Origin: Microcoleus sp036705565
GTDB lineage: Bacteria; Cyanobacteriota; Cyanobacteriia; Cyanobacteriales; Microcoleaceae
Length of the DNA: 64,000 bases
Strand: one strand, 5' to 3'
NCBI GenBank assembly: GCA_036705565.1
Contig: JAUBUY010000027.1
In this document: positions 32,859-41,842 of the stretch, piece by piece
Layout: every line of letters starts with the position of its first letter
How positions within the stretch are numbered: the stretch's first letter is position 1
The notes under the pieces: generated by a model
What the model was told of the DNA's origin: nothing
The model's database searches: none
Seen by the model: only the letters and a program-made list of their open reading frames with translations
Program-made: the position numbers and the translations under genes

Positions 32859-34859
32859 CTATCGAAATGCTGTTCTCGGAACCCTGGCGAGTTGGTAAGC
32901 GCCCCGACTGTCCAACAATTGATATTGATTTGGCTGCAATCCTAATTCCACAAATTTCTCTGGATATCCCAGCAACAAAATAGAGGGAGAATTTGGGTTT
33001 TTAGATTCCTTAATGTAGTCGATCGCCCTTCTGACAGCTCGGTAGTAAGTCACCGGCTCTTGGGTATAAAAAACCAGACTGGGTTTCCAGAAACCAACCA
33101 TAATAAACTCTTCCCCCGGCAGTTTTTGTTGAACCGCAACCTGCGCTAACTGTCTCAGAGGTAACTGGCGGTTGATATCGACCAATTTGTAGGCGGGAGT
33201 AAGACCAAAGATGATAAATGCTACTAACCCGATGAAGTTAGCAACCAAAATCCAGCGCTGTTGCCGCTGCCAAAGTAAAAGTCCGATCGCCACCGCTGTA
33301 ATTATCCAAATCGTACCGCCTACAATCAGCAATCCCGACTGCTGAATTGCTTGGGGAAAATTGGGCATAGCCGGGTCGTCTCCGAGCCAGTTGTAGCAGT
33401 AGAAAGTTGCTCCGGCTATAATCAGTAAAAATATGACATTGAAAATGTATGTAACTAACAGCCCTCGCGGTAAAGAATTAGGTTTTTTTTCTAACTTTGC
33501 CCGCCTATTTTCTGGTTCGTTGCCTGCAATAATATCGCTCCACAGCAGCGTTACCAAAATCGCAGCGGCGGGGATTAAAGGCAATACATAACTGGGCAAT
33601 TTGGTCACGGCGATCGTAAAAAAGCCAAAGATGCAGACGAACCAAAATAGGGCAAATAAACTCAACTGAGCCGATCGCGGTTGACGACGCCAGTAACTGC
33701 GCTGCCAAAAACGGGTGCGGGCGATCGCCACCGGCAAATAAATCGACCAAGGTGCAAAACCAACTAGCACTACAAAAAAGTAAAAATACCAAGGCGCGGA
33801 GTGCTTGTTGACTACTCCAGTAAAACGCTGGAAATTGTGATAGCCAAAAAAGCTGTCAATATAAGTTTGACCGTTGTCTAAAATAACCAAAATGTACCAA
33901 GGCAAGGCGATCGCCAGAATAATCAAGATTCCCGACACCGGACGCATTTCGCGCCAAAGTTGCCAAAAATTTCCCAAATAAAGCCCGAAGCAGCCAACAA
34001 TCAGCGCTGGCAAGACAATTCCCACAGGCCCCTTAGCCAGAATTGCTAAGGCAATTAGTACGTAAAAAGTCAGATACCACTTATTGGGAAATCGGGAAGC
34101 GGAAACGGTGGAAAATTCGGCTTTTTCTCTCTGTTCTTCTAGAGTGTAACCGAGAAAAAATGCGAATAGTGCCGAACACATACAACTAACTAATAGCATA
34201 TCTGAAACGCCAGTCCGTCCCCAGGCAATAGTTTGGGGATTTAAAGCTATTAGGGCAGCACCAATCCAGGGAGTAGAAAGAAAAATAGGAATACTAGGAG
34301 AAGGGGAGAGTGGGGGAGTGGGAGAGTGGGAGAACGAGGGAGAAAAGACAGTTACATTCATCCGTGTATCCGTGTCCGAATCCGTATCGTGCCCTTCTTC
34401 CTTATTCCTGACATCCGTTAAATCCGTTACAGAATCCGTTGCCGAACTTCCTCCTTCCTTCGATAAGGTATAGAATCCGAGGCAAGTCAGACCGATCGCA
34501 CACAAGGCCGAGGGAAGACGCACGGCCCATTCGTTAACACCCAGCGTGCGGTAAGCCACCGCCATCAGCCAGTAAATCAACGGTGGCTTGTCAAACCTCG
34601 TTTCGCCGTTGAAATAAGGAGTGATCCAATCCCCTGTCAGCGTCATTTGACGGGCGGCTTCGGCAAACAACGGTTCGGTTTCGTCAACTAAACCGATGTT
34701 GCCGAGATTCCACAAGAAACCTACCCAGGCGATCGCGCACAGCCATAAAAGCGACAGCAGCTTTGGTGCGATCCTCTTCGAGGGCTTTCCTTCGGATCGC
34801 TTCGCTAACGCTAACGGGCGCTTCCTAAACTCTGACAAATTTTTAATAACTTCCTTCAC
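32859..34859 (-). CDS. Glycosyltransferase family 39 (ArnT/PMT-like) membrane protein
   Basis: A 666-residue membrane protein. The GT39 signature loop is intact: GLVDETEPLFAEAARQMTLTGDWITPYFNG..RFDKPPLIYWLMA, with the catalytic DE after TM1. About eleven further hydrophobic segments and a soluble C-terminal part follow. It transfers a sugar from a polyprenyl phosphate carrier to an envelope acceptor. Start is a GTG at 34859. Two stretches look inserted: residues about 11-32 (RKRPLALAKRSEGKPSK), which are encoded by a small dispersed repeat also present in the glycerate kinase gene, and residues about 133-193, a low-complexity run (34281-34463) between two membrane segments. Both keep the frame open. 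Confidence 0.88.
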   Translation of the reverse strand: MKEVIKNLSEFRKRPLALAKRSEGKPSKRIAPKLLSLLWLCAIAWVGFLWNLGNIGLVDETEPLFAEAARQMTLTGDWITPYFNGETRFDKPPLIYWLMAVAYRTLGVNEWAVRLPSALCAIGLTCLGFYTLSKEGGSSATDSVTDLTDVRNKEEGHDTDSDTDTRMNVTVFSPSFSHSPTPPLSPSPSIPIFLSTPWIGAALIALNPQTIAWGRTGVSDMLLVSCMCSALFAFFLGYTLEEQREKAEFSTVSASRFPNKWYLTFYVLIALAILAKGPVGIVLPALIVGCFGLYLGNFWQLWREMRPVSGILIILAIALPWYILVILDNGQTYIDSFFGYHNFQRFTGVVNKHSAPWYFYFFVVLVGFAPWSIYLPVAIARTRFWQRSYWRRQPRSAQLSLFALFWFVCIFGFFTIAVTKLPSYVLPLIPAAAILVTLLWSDIIAGNEPENRRAKLEKKPNSLPRGLLVTYIFNVIFLLIIAGATFYCYNWLGDDPAMPNFPQAIQQSGLLIVGGTIWIITAVAIGLLLWQRQQRWILVANFIGLVAFIIFGLTPAYKLVDINRQLPLRQLAQVAVQQKLPGEEFIMVGFWKPSLVFYTQEPVTYYRAVRRAIDYIKESKNPNSPSILLLGYPEKFVELGLQPNQYQLLDSRGAYQLARVPRTAFR

Positions 34860-34969
34860 GCAAACTTCCTGCGATTTTAGATTTTAAATTTTAGCTCGCA
34901 TAGAGAGTCTACCGAAAGATTCGCATTCTCGAAACTCCCCATTCGATCGAATCTGGTTAAACTCAGATG

Positions 34970-35079
34970 TTACACCATTCTCAAGAAGGCTTTTATGAAC
35001 AGGCTTTCCGGCCTGTTCCACAATAAAATTCACTCTTTGTGGAACAGGCCGGAAAGCCTGTTAAGCGAGAATGGTGCAA
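34970..35079. mobile_element. MITE-like element, copy 2 (near-perfect hairpin)
   Basis: 110 bp. Ends are TTACACCATTCTC and GAGAATGGTGCAA. The interior is itself a long hairpin: AACAGGCTTTCCGGCCTGTT pairs with the downstream AACAGGCCGGAAAGCCTGTT around a short AT-rich loop (about 35022-35035). This is the most symmetric of the three copies. Confidence 0.75.
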
Positions 35080-35100
35080 GATATCAGTTAAACAGAGATG

Positions 35101-35219
35101 TTGCACCATTCTCAACAAGCCTTTCAGGGGCTGGCTCTCCTGCCCAACCCCTACTCCCCACAAGAAAATTCACTCTTTGTGGAACAGGCCCAAAAGCCTG
35201 TTAAGCGAGAATGGTGCAA
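35101..35219. mobile_element. MITE-like element, copy 3
   Basis: 119 bp with the 13-base ends TTGCACCATTCTC / GAGAATGGTGCAA. The interior left arm reads GGGCTGGCTCTCCTGCCCAA, as in copy 1, and the right arm matches copy 2. It is 21 bp from copy 2, and a partial left end (CCCATTCTCAACAAG) follows at about 35242. The spacer 34860-35311 holds no gene. Confidence 0.75.
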
Positions 35220-35311
35220 GATATGTGAGTTTAACCTCCCATAGCCCATTCTCAACAAGACCGGATCGACCGGAATTCTCGACCCAAATTTCCGCACCTG
35301 CAGCTAAGCGT

Positions 35312-35890
35312 TCACGGCTGCAAAATTAATTGCCATTCTCCGGCTGTGCTGTTCCAAGCCGGCGAGGGTGTCTCCCCGGCGACGAAAGGCCCCCAGTAGC
35401 GGCGAGAACCATCCTGAGCAAAAACCACTAAAATGTCTCCCCGTTTGACTTGTAACTTTCCCTCCGGCAGCGATAGCATCAGTCCCTTGCCGCCACCTTC
35501 CCCCGGCGCAAAATCCCAGTGCGCCGGTTTGCCGTAGGATTCCTTGGCTTGCCGTTTCGACAGCAGGGCCACTCGCACTGGGTGTTCGCTGCGGTTGCTG
35601 ACGCGCAAACGGCCGGAGGCTTTAGCATCTACAGGGATTGAGGAAAGCACTTCCTCCTCTGGATCTGGGGGGGTTGGTGTTGAGTCGGGTTTGGGCTCGC
35701 TAGCGGTGTCTGCTGAATCTGTCGCAACTGGAGAAATGGGGGGTATGGGGGGGAGTGCGGTGGCTTGTGAGGGCCAATCGCTCGACTGATTTGAACCGTT
35801 GGAGATAGTGATTTCAAAACGTCCTAGAAACATTCCTGTAATTAGGACGATCGACACTCCAATTACGAGCTGGTAAATTTTAAGATTCAT
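35312..35890 (-). CDS. Membrane-anchored protein of unknown function
   Basis: A 192-residue protein that I do not recognise. An N-terminal transmembrane anchor (about 6-24, YQLVIGVSIVLITGMFLG) is followed by a 60-residue proline, serine and aspartate-rich linker and a globular C-terminal region (about 95-192). That region has a beta-rich pattern with RLRVSNRSEHPVRVALLSKR and LQVKRGDILVVFAQDG. It is likely to sit on the outer face of a membrane. The ATG at 35890 is the natural start. The gene follows no neighbour closely. Confidence 0.6.
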   Translation of the reverse strand: MNLKIYQLVIGVSIVLITGMFLGRFEITISNGSNQSSDWPSQATALPPIPPISPVATDSADTASEPKPDSTPTPPDPEEEVLSSIPVDAKASGRLRVSNRSEHPVRVALLSKRQAKESYGKPAHWDFAPGEGGGKGLMLSLPEGKLQVKRGDILVVFAQDGSRRYWGPFVAGETPSPAWNSTAGEWQLILQP

Positions 35891-36254
35891 AAATTTTAGG
35901 CTTAAAGGATAGACTGCACCCGCAATGAGTCTTAACTATTTTTAATGTAAAACCAGGGGCTGCTGTGACACAAGATACAGTTACACTTAATGACTTAACC
36001 GTTCTCTGCTATAATTCGCCAATCGCTTAATACCATCTTAGATGTTAAATTTTATATTTTAGATGGCGACATACTGACCGCGGTAAGAATTTGGATTTAG
36101 CCTGGAGGGGCATTTGTTGACTCATCGTTATAGCTTTTAATAGCAGTTGAAAAAAAAAGTGCTACTCTATGCCCGTACTCCAAAACCCAATATTCATCAG
36201 TAATTCCGCATCTCAAATCTCCAATCTCGAATCTCCAATGGTATAACTTTTTTT
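35891..36254. other. Spacer with heptamer-type repeats before ycf20
   Basis: No gene seen. An inverted pair of the ATACCAT...heptamer repeat lies at about 36029-36062 (reversed) and 36194-36245 (forward). The forward copy begins ATTCATCAGTAATTCC and ends CCAATGGTAT, 10-15 bases before the start codon of the downstream gene. Confidence 0.5.
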
Positions 36255-36587
36255 ATGCAGAATACCCGAATTAACAGATTGATTGATGTTCTGGGCGAGC
36301 GATTCCGAGGCTGGCTGAGCAATCCTTGGCGGCGGATTTCGCTACTGCTAATTAGCCTGCTTTTCGGCACTTTTTTGGGAACTGCTATTTCGACTATCGC
36401 CGGACAATCAGCAGATTGGGATATTATCGCGGCCGGGCTGTTGGTGTTGTTGACTGAGTTTGCGAGCTGGCTGGTTTACGGCAGCCCGCGGCCTGTAGCC
36501 CGTTCTTTTTGGGTGGATATGCTCTATGCTCTGAAAATTGGCGTGACTTACAATTTATTTGTGGAGGCTTTCAAACTTGGCTCTTAA
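36255..36587 (+). CDS. ycf20: Ycf20-like protein (DUF565)
   Basis: A 110-residue protein with two to three membrane segments. The family text NPWRRISLLLISLLFGTFLGTAIST, ADWDIIAAGLLVLLTEFASWLVY and LKIGVTYNLFVEAFKLGS is clear. Ycf20 homologues occur in cyanobacteria and plastids, and in algae and plants they are linked to photoprotective energy quenching; the molecular role is not known. The start ATG follows closely on a heptamer-type repeat. The next gene, glycerate kinase, begins 75 bp downstream on the same strand and may be co-transcribed. Confidence 0.88.
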   Translation: MQNTRINRLIDVLGERFRGWLSNPWRRISLLLISLLFGTFLGTAISTIAGQSADWDIIAAGLLVLLTEFASWLVYGSPRPVARSFWVDMLYALKIGVTYNLFVEAFKLGS

Positions 36588-36662
36588 AAGGAGGGGAAAT
36601 ATTTGTCGGTTGTAGATAGTAATTGGACAAAACCAGCCCCCGCTAGCGAGAGTTTTTAGGAT

Positions 36663-37823
36663 ATGGATCGATCGACTGTAACCCCTGTTGAAATTTTACA
36701 TCGATGGCAAGCCGGCGATCGCCCGATCGCTCCCGACTTCGATCACCTGGCTTTGTGGGAACTTGCGGATGATGTGCGATCCTCTTCGAGGGCTTCGCGA
36801 ACGCGCGCTTTTGGGATTACTCCTGACAGTGTAGCCGATGTTGTCCGCTGCAAAACCGATTTATTCTTTTCTCTTCTTGACGAACTGCATACTTTCCCCC
36901 TAAAGTCAACTGTTTTCCTCGAAACTTTGTGGAATCTGTGGCTGCCGCTGGCAATGCAATTATCGACTGCCAAACAAAGTTTAAACCGTCCTTTAATTCA
37001 AGGAATTTTAGGAGGGCAAGGAACGGGAAAAACTACTTTATGCCAAGTTTTGAGGCTGATTCTGGGAAAATTGGGATATTCTACTGTCAGCCTTTCTTTA
37101 GACGATCTTTACAAGACTTATGCCGATCGCCAACAACTCCAAAAAGCAGACCCGCGTTTAATTTGGCGCGGCCCCCCCGGCACTCACGATATTGACTTGG
37201 GAATCGCAGTTTTAGACAAGTTGCGCGGTTCTCAAACTCATAATTTAGCAGCATTTGACAATCCCAAATCAGATGCCCTCAAACCGGATATAATTAAAAA
37301 TATAGAAATTCCCAGGTTTGACAAATCAGCCTATGGAGGTGCAGGAGATAGAAGTCAACCCGAAATTATTTCCGGTGCGGATATTGTACTTTTTGAAGGT
37401 TGGTTTGTCGGTGTGAATCCGGTGGTTGATGCCAAATTAAACGAGTTTTTGGCGGCTGCACCGTTTCCGATTTCCACAGAAAGCGACTGTCAGTTTGCGC
37501 GCGATATGAATGCGAAGCTGCACGACTATCTGCCCCTGTGGAACCGATTAGATCGGTTGATGGTTTTGTATCCCCAAGATTATCGCATTTCTCAAGTGTG
37601 GCGCAATCAGGCGGAACGGGAAATGATGGCGACGGGGAAGTCGGGAATGTCAGAAGCGGAAATTAATCGGTTTGTCGAATATTTCTGGAAAGCGCTGCAT
37701 CCCGAGTTATTTATTAAGTCGATGGTTGAGGAGGGCGATCGCGTGGATTTAGTAATTGAAATTTTGGGCGATCGCACTGTCGGCCAAATCTGTCGGGCGA
37801 TCGACTTAAAATTAAGCGATTAG
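36663..37823 (+). CDS. D-glycerate 3-kinase, plant GLYK type
   Basis: A 386-residue P-loop kinase of the GLYK type, which phosphorylates glycerate to 3-phosphoglycerate in the last step of the photorespiratory glycolate pathway. The P-loop GGQGTGKTT is at 117-125, followed by SLSLDDLYKTYADRQQL, RGPPGTHDIDLG, and the FEGWFVGV strand. Residues about 38-50 (RSSSRASRTRAFG) are encoded by a small dispersed repeat also seen at the start of the GT39 gene, so an in-frame insertion is likely. They lie in a variable N-terminal region, and the rest is full length. Confidence 0.9.
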   Translation: MDRSTVTPVEILHRWQAGDRPIAPDFDHLALWELADDVRSSSRASRTRAFGITPDSVADVVRCKTDLFFSLLDELHTFPLKSTVFLETLWNLWLPLAMQLSTAKQSLNRPLIQGILGGQGTGKTTLCQVLRLILGKLGYSTVSLSLDDLYKTYADRQQLQKADPRLIWRGPPGTHDIDLGIAVLDKLRGSQTHNLAAFDNPKSDALKPDIIKNIEIPRFDKSAYGGAGDRSQPEIISGADIVLFEGWFVGVNPVVDAKLNEFLAAAPFPISTESDCQFARDMNAKLHDYLPLWNRLDRLMVLYPQDYRISQVWRNQAEREMMATGKSGMSEAEINRFVEYFWKALHPELFIKSMVEEGDRVDLVIEILGDRTVGQICRAIDLKLSD

Positions 37824-38049
37824 GGAGAGTTAAAATTAACGCTTTAAGGACACAAAAATGTTGTGTCCCTACCCTATTGCAGCTTTTAAGGACAAAACCT
37901 TGTTCCGTCCCTACTGTATTGCAGCTTATCGTACAGTCACTTGCAGGACTTATATAAAAAGTGGTTTGACGCGCGAATTATAGGGGGAAGGCGCGTCATA
38001 AGCACCCTACAATACAGAGGTTGTCCGTCGAGGATGGAGAATTTCTAAA

Positions 38050-38415
38050 TTAACTGCCGGGAGTACCAAGATCGATCGCTTTCTGCATCAAATCGTCGGT
38101 AACTTCGCCCGGTGTACCTGCAGGCTTAATTTCCTGAGCCATCGAACGAAAATCAGCGGGATTGCCGCTTGTATCTGCCGGCTTTGCGATATCTTTAGGA
38201 GCGGGAATAGGAAATTTAGGTGCAGTTGCAGCGGCGGCAGCTTGAGCGCCGGCACCCGTGCGATCGATGTCACTAACACTAAATTCTTTTGAAGCTTCGT
38301 AGTCTGCTGATACATCAACTGTCGGCAACTTTTGTTCTCCAGCTTCCACGCTTTCAGTTATCTGCTGAGCGTCAAAGCTTTCAGTGTTATTTGGTTCTGT
38401 ATTGATTTGAGACAT
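38050..38415 (-). CDS. Small acidic hypothetical protein
   Basis: I do not recognise this 121-residue protein. It is hydrophilic, low in structure, and acidic in its first half, with an alanine-rich stretch (GAGAQAAAAATAPKF) and a proline-rich middle. There is no signal peptide. The ATG at 38415 has AAAGGAG seven bases before it, which decides against the longer frame to 38445. It is divergent from the helical carotenoid protein gene at 38743, with a 327-bp spacer between them. Confidence 0.6.
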   Translation of the reverse strand: MSQINTEPNNTESFDAQQITESVEAGEQKLPTVDVSADYEASKEFSVSDIDRTGAGAQAAAAATAPKFPIPAPKDIAKPADTSGNPADFRSMAQEIKPAGTPGEVTDDLMQKAIDLGTPGS

Positions 38416-38742
38416 AGCCGACTCCTTTCTAGTTTTATTTAACAATTTACTGTATTTATTGTGATTCTATTTCGTTAATTTTTCATCTACCCGTAGATAT
38501 ATCGCGCGCTTCTATCTCAAGGCTGATTTATTCTCATGTGGCTGGTCAACATTACACGAGTTTCCTAAACTAATCCAACTATATGCAAGCTTCAAACCCA
38601 TACCTCATCTGTCATTCTCAATTCTTTCATCTAAAATCTAAAATTTAAAACCTCAAATCGTATTACCTCTTCGGGATGGTGACTGGCACTTACAAATGTT
38701 GATATTTATATATTCTGAAAGCATTTTTAAGGAATTTTGTTT
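38416..38742. other. Divergent spacer with heptamer array
   Basis: The spacer between the hypothetical gene and the carotenoid protein gene. It holds a short run of AATCTAA heptamers near 38633-38660 and no reading frame. Promoters for both directions must lie here, but I see no clear consensus. Confidence 0.4.
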
Positions 38743-39270
38743 ATGAACTCACCCGCCGCCACCAATCCTCACTCTCTCTCCAACGACACTCAAAACATCG
38801 TTCAGACAATCAACGGGTTGGGTACAGATGAAAAGCTGGCGCTGCTCTACTTTGTTTATGAAAAAATGGGAGATTCAATTACACCAGCCGCTCCCGCCGC
38901 CGCCGAACCAGAATTAGCTCCCATGCTGCTGGATGATTTTTACAAGCTTTCGGCCGATCAACAACTGAATATCATGCGAGGTATTGTCAACCGCGACGAC
39001 ACGCCCTATTCTCACGCTTACGGAGCTTTAACTGCTAACAATCAGTTGGTGGTTTGGTATGCTTGGGCGATTGGTATGGGTGAAACAATTGTCGATATCC
39101 CCGACGGATATGAGGCAACTGAGGCTGTCAATGGCGTGTTGGGTCAAATTGAAGGTCTTGATTTTGAACAGCAAATTTCGGTGCTGCGCGACGTAGCTAA
39201 TAATATGGGCTACACCGATGTTAAACCAATTGCTACTCAGGCAGAAGTAGGGAAAACTTCTAGTCTTTAG
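38743..39270 (+). CDS. Helical carotenoid protein (OCP N-terminal-domain paralogue)
   Basis: A 175-residue protein matching only the N-terminal, all-helical domain of orange carotenoid protein. Family marks are INGLGTDEKLALLYFVYEKMGDSITPAAP, LLDDFYKLSADQQLNIMRGIVNRDD and NNQLVVWYAWAIGMGETIVDIP. The NTF2-like C-terminal domain is missing, so this is a helical carotenoid protein. Members bind one carotenoid and are singlet-oxygen quenchers, and some quench phycobilisomes. The start ATG at 38743 follows AAGGAA; the track-like alternative TTG at 38737 is less likely. No full OCP or C-terminal-domain homologue lies in this window. Confidence 0.9.
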   Translation: MNSPAATNPHSLSNDTQNIVQTINGLGTDEKLALLYFVYEKMGDSITPAAPAAAEPELAPMLLDDFYKLSADQQLNIMRGIVNRDDTPYSHAYGALTANNQLVVWYAWAIGMGETIVDIPDGYEATEAVNGVLGQIEGLDFEQQISVLRDVANNMGYTDVKPIATQAEVGKTSSL

Positions 39271-39576
39271 ATAAGAGTCTGCTGTTGCAACCTATCCTAC
39301 ACAAACTCTCCTCCTAGCAGAGAGGGACTCAAGAATAAAGGAATTACCCAAAACCTCTATATGTAGGGTGCGTCTCGGCGCACCCTACCGCTATAATTAG
39401 TAGGTAACACCTTTTTTTGCTCTTAGTCCTATTTATTTTTTCGTCTATTAAGCTGTTGTGCATTTAAAGCACTAAGGAATGAGAATTAAATAACTTCCAC
39501 AAGTTTGTGGGACGGGCGGGACGCCCATCCCACAATAACAATTAAAATTGTAAGTTATTTAATTCGCGATCCTTAG
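39271..39576. other. Spacer with GTAGGGTGCG hairpin
   Basis: A perfect 10-bp stem at 39363-39388 (GTAGGGTGCG, six-base loop, CGCACCCTAC) of the family seen at 2467 and 42594, then a TTCCACAAGTTTGTGG-type hairpin at about 39496. It lies between the convergent carotenoid protein and sensor kinase genes and could act as a two-way terminator. Confidence 0.6.
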
Positions 39577-41445
39577 TCAGGAAGTAAGTTTTTTAGGATA
39601 AACTTTTCGCGGAAATTCCATCCGAAATATCGAACCTTTTTTGGGTTGACTTTCAGCAGTAATTGTGCCGTCGATCATCTTGACTAAAGAGGCACAAATA
39701 GCTAGTCCTAAACCAGTGCCTGGATATTGGCGAGTTGTGGTTTGGTCGCCTTGGTGGAACTTGTCGAAAATGTGGGGAAGAGCCTTTTCACAGATGCCGA
39801 TTCCTGTATCCCGAACGGTGATAATTAGCCGATCGCGATTTAATTCCCGCACCTCAATATAGATGCTGCCCTCATGTGTGAATTTAACCGCGTTGGAAAC
39901 GAGATTGACCAAAATTTGCCGCAGGCGCAACTTGTCATTAACTATAAACTGATGCTGCAAGCACACGCTGACGGACAATGCCACATTCTTATCGGTGGCT
40001 TGATTTCCGAATTCCAAGGCGACATCCATTACTAAATTTGCTAAATCAAATTTTTCAATTGTTAATTCTGTGCGGCCGCTCTCGATTTTGGAGAGGTCGA
40101 GGATATCGTTAATCAGCAGTAGCAGGTTTTTGCCGTTATCTAAAATGCGCCCCACCATTTCTTTTTGCTGGGCACTGAGCAGTTGTTTGTGCTGGCGCAG
40201 CAGCAATTGGGAAAAGCCGATAATCGAATTCATGGGAGTTCGCAATTCGTGGGACATGATGCCCAAAAATTGCGATTTTAACTTGGCTGCTTCTAGCAGT
40301 TCCAATTTTTGCTGTTGAATGCGTCGCCCCTGATTTTCCAGTTCTTCCTGCTGGCGAATTAGCAGCTCGTTTTGCAAGTCTAAAAGCTGTTCCTGCTTTT
40401 TTAATTTTTCGATCGCCAGTGCGTTATTAATGGCCATCGCCGCTTGTTTTCCCATCACCGCCAGCAGTTGCTGAGTATGCCCGTCCATCGCCGTGCTGTC
40501 TTTCCCGTTGCCGATGGCGAGCACACCCAAACGCCCGCTTTGCCCCGACTCGATCGCCGCTGCACAAGCCGCCGCCGGCAGCAAGCCTTTGCGGCACTCC
40601 GACCGCCACAGTACAGACTCTCCCGTCGCAAATGCTTTCCACAGCAGCTTGTTTTGCACGTGCGGGGTTTTGCCCCCACCAAAGTTTTCCGTACCCCCGA
40701 CAGCGCTGAGTTTGAGGCCGCTGCAATCCGACTCCAGGAGAGCAACTAGGCAAAATTCCGCTCCCGCGATCGCCTCTACAGTCGCGTCCGCGATGGCTTG
40801 CAACAACTGGCACAAACTGCCCGCGCGCTGGCTCAATATATTTGTAAACTGCTCTATCACCTGTAACTCCCGCCCAGCCTCTATTACCGTCCGGGCTTGG
40901 CACAATTTTTCTACTTTGAAATTAGCTTCCGAGCACGCTTGATGCGGCCAAAACTCTGGTTCTGCTTGGGGCTCGGCTTTAGTTTGTTCGATCGGCTCCA
41001 TATCTGTGTAGGTTCCCACCCACTCCAAAACTTCCTGACTGTCGGGGTTAGCGAGCCTTCCTTTGGCCACGTTCCAGCGGTAAGTGCCCTCTCGCGTCTG
41101 CAGGCGAAATAGAATTTCGTAGCTTGGCGGTGGGAACTTAGAACTGTGCGATCTCGCCAATAGACGAGGGCGGTCTTCTGGGTGGACGCGCGCCAGATAG
41201 CCGAAACCCAAAGCTGCTGCTGCTGGTACGCCTGTGTACTCCTCCCAGCGCTGACAGAAATAAGTAGCCCAGCCGTCGGCCTTTGTTTTCCAAACTATGT
41301 GAGGAATTGCCGACCACAGGCGATCGTCCTGAGTTTCGCGGTCGCCAACTTGCGGTTGGGGGGATGTTATTTCAGATACTTTGTGTAAGATTTCCGAGTC
41401 GGAAAACTCCGAGGGAAAAGACTTATTGCCGTGATACTGAGTCAT
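39577..41445 (-). CDS. PAS-GAF sensor histidine kinase
   Basis: A 622-residue soluble histidine kinase with no membrane segment. A PAS fold occupies about 45-152 (SAIPHIVWKTKADGWATYF, TREGTYRWNVAKGR), a GAF domain about 190-345, a coiled coil about 345-390, then the dimerisation and phosphoacceptor region SQFLGIMSHELRTPMNS with H399. The ATPase part has NLVSNAVKFT, VRDTGIGI and GTGLGLAI. The GAF domain has no bilin-type CH motif. A LuxR-type regulator lies about 400 bp away, divergently transcribed, and could be its partner. Confidence 0.9.
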   Translation of the reverse strand: MTQYHGNKSFPSEFSDSEILHKVSEITSPQPQVGDRETQDDRLWSAIPHIVWKTKADGWATYFCQRWEEYTGVPAAAALGFGYLARVHPEDRPRLLARSHSSKFPPPSYEILFRLQTREGTYRWNVAKGRLANPDSQEVLEWVGTYTDMEPIEQTKAEPQAEPEFWPHQACSEANFKVEKLCQARTVIEAGRELQVIEQFTNILSQRAGSLCQLLQAIADATVEAIAGAEFCLVALLESDCSGLKLSAVGGTENFGGGKTPHVQNKLLWKAFATGESVLWRSECRKGLLPAAACAAAIESGQSGRLGVLAIGNGKDSTAMDGHTQQLLAVMGKQAAMAINNALAIEKLKKQEQLLDLQNELLIRQQEELENQGRRIQQQKLELLEAAKLKSQFLGIMSHELRTPMNSIIGFSQLLLRQHKQLLSAQQKEMVGRILDNGKNLLLLINDILDLSKIESGRTELTIEKFDLANLVMDVALEFGNQATDKNVALSVSVCLQHQFIVNDKLRLRQILVNLVSNAVKFTHEGSIYIEVRELNRDRLIITVRDTGIGICEKALPHIFDKFHQGDQTTTRQYPGTGLGLAICASLVKMIDGTITAESQPKKGSIFRMEFPRKVYPKKLTS

Positions 41446-41842
41446 AACAGGTTATATAAATAAGCATTGGACTAGAGCCCTAACATCGGCTAAAGACTCG
41501 TGCGGCTAGCTTTATTGATTTTGACCGCCCTGGTGCATCAAAACTTTTTATACTTTAAATTTATCTGGGTAGTGGTATCTTTACCTCTATCAACGGGCGG
41601 ACAAGGAGATAATTCAGTTAAACTGTTAAAACATTGAGAGCTTACCTGTCCCGATCCGGATAGTGCAGGCATCGTCGCAAAATAACTTAAAAATTAACTT
41701 GCATTCTTGGCTGCTGCATGAGTATGCTTAACAATGATGTGCGACCTGTAAAACCCTAAATCAGGACACATTCTCAAATTTACTCAGTTTAGCTGAGTCA
41801 GTTGACGATATTTTAAAAGTTTAGCGGACTATTGGAAGAAAG
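41446..41842. other. Divergent regulatory spacer
   Basis: About 400 bp between the sensor kinase and the LuxR-type regulator, both of which start from here. I see no repeat family, reading frame or strong hairpin. Confidence 0.4.
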
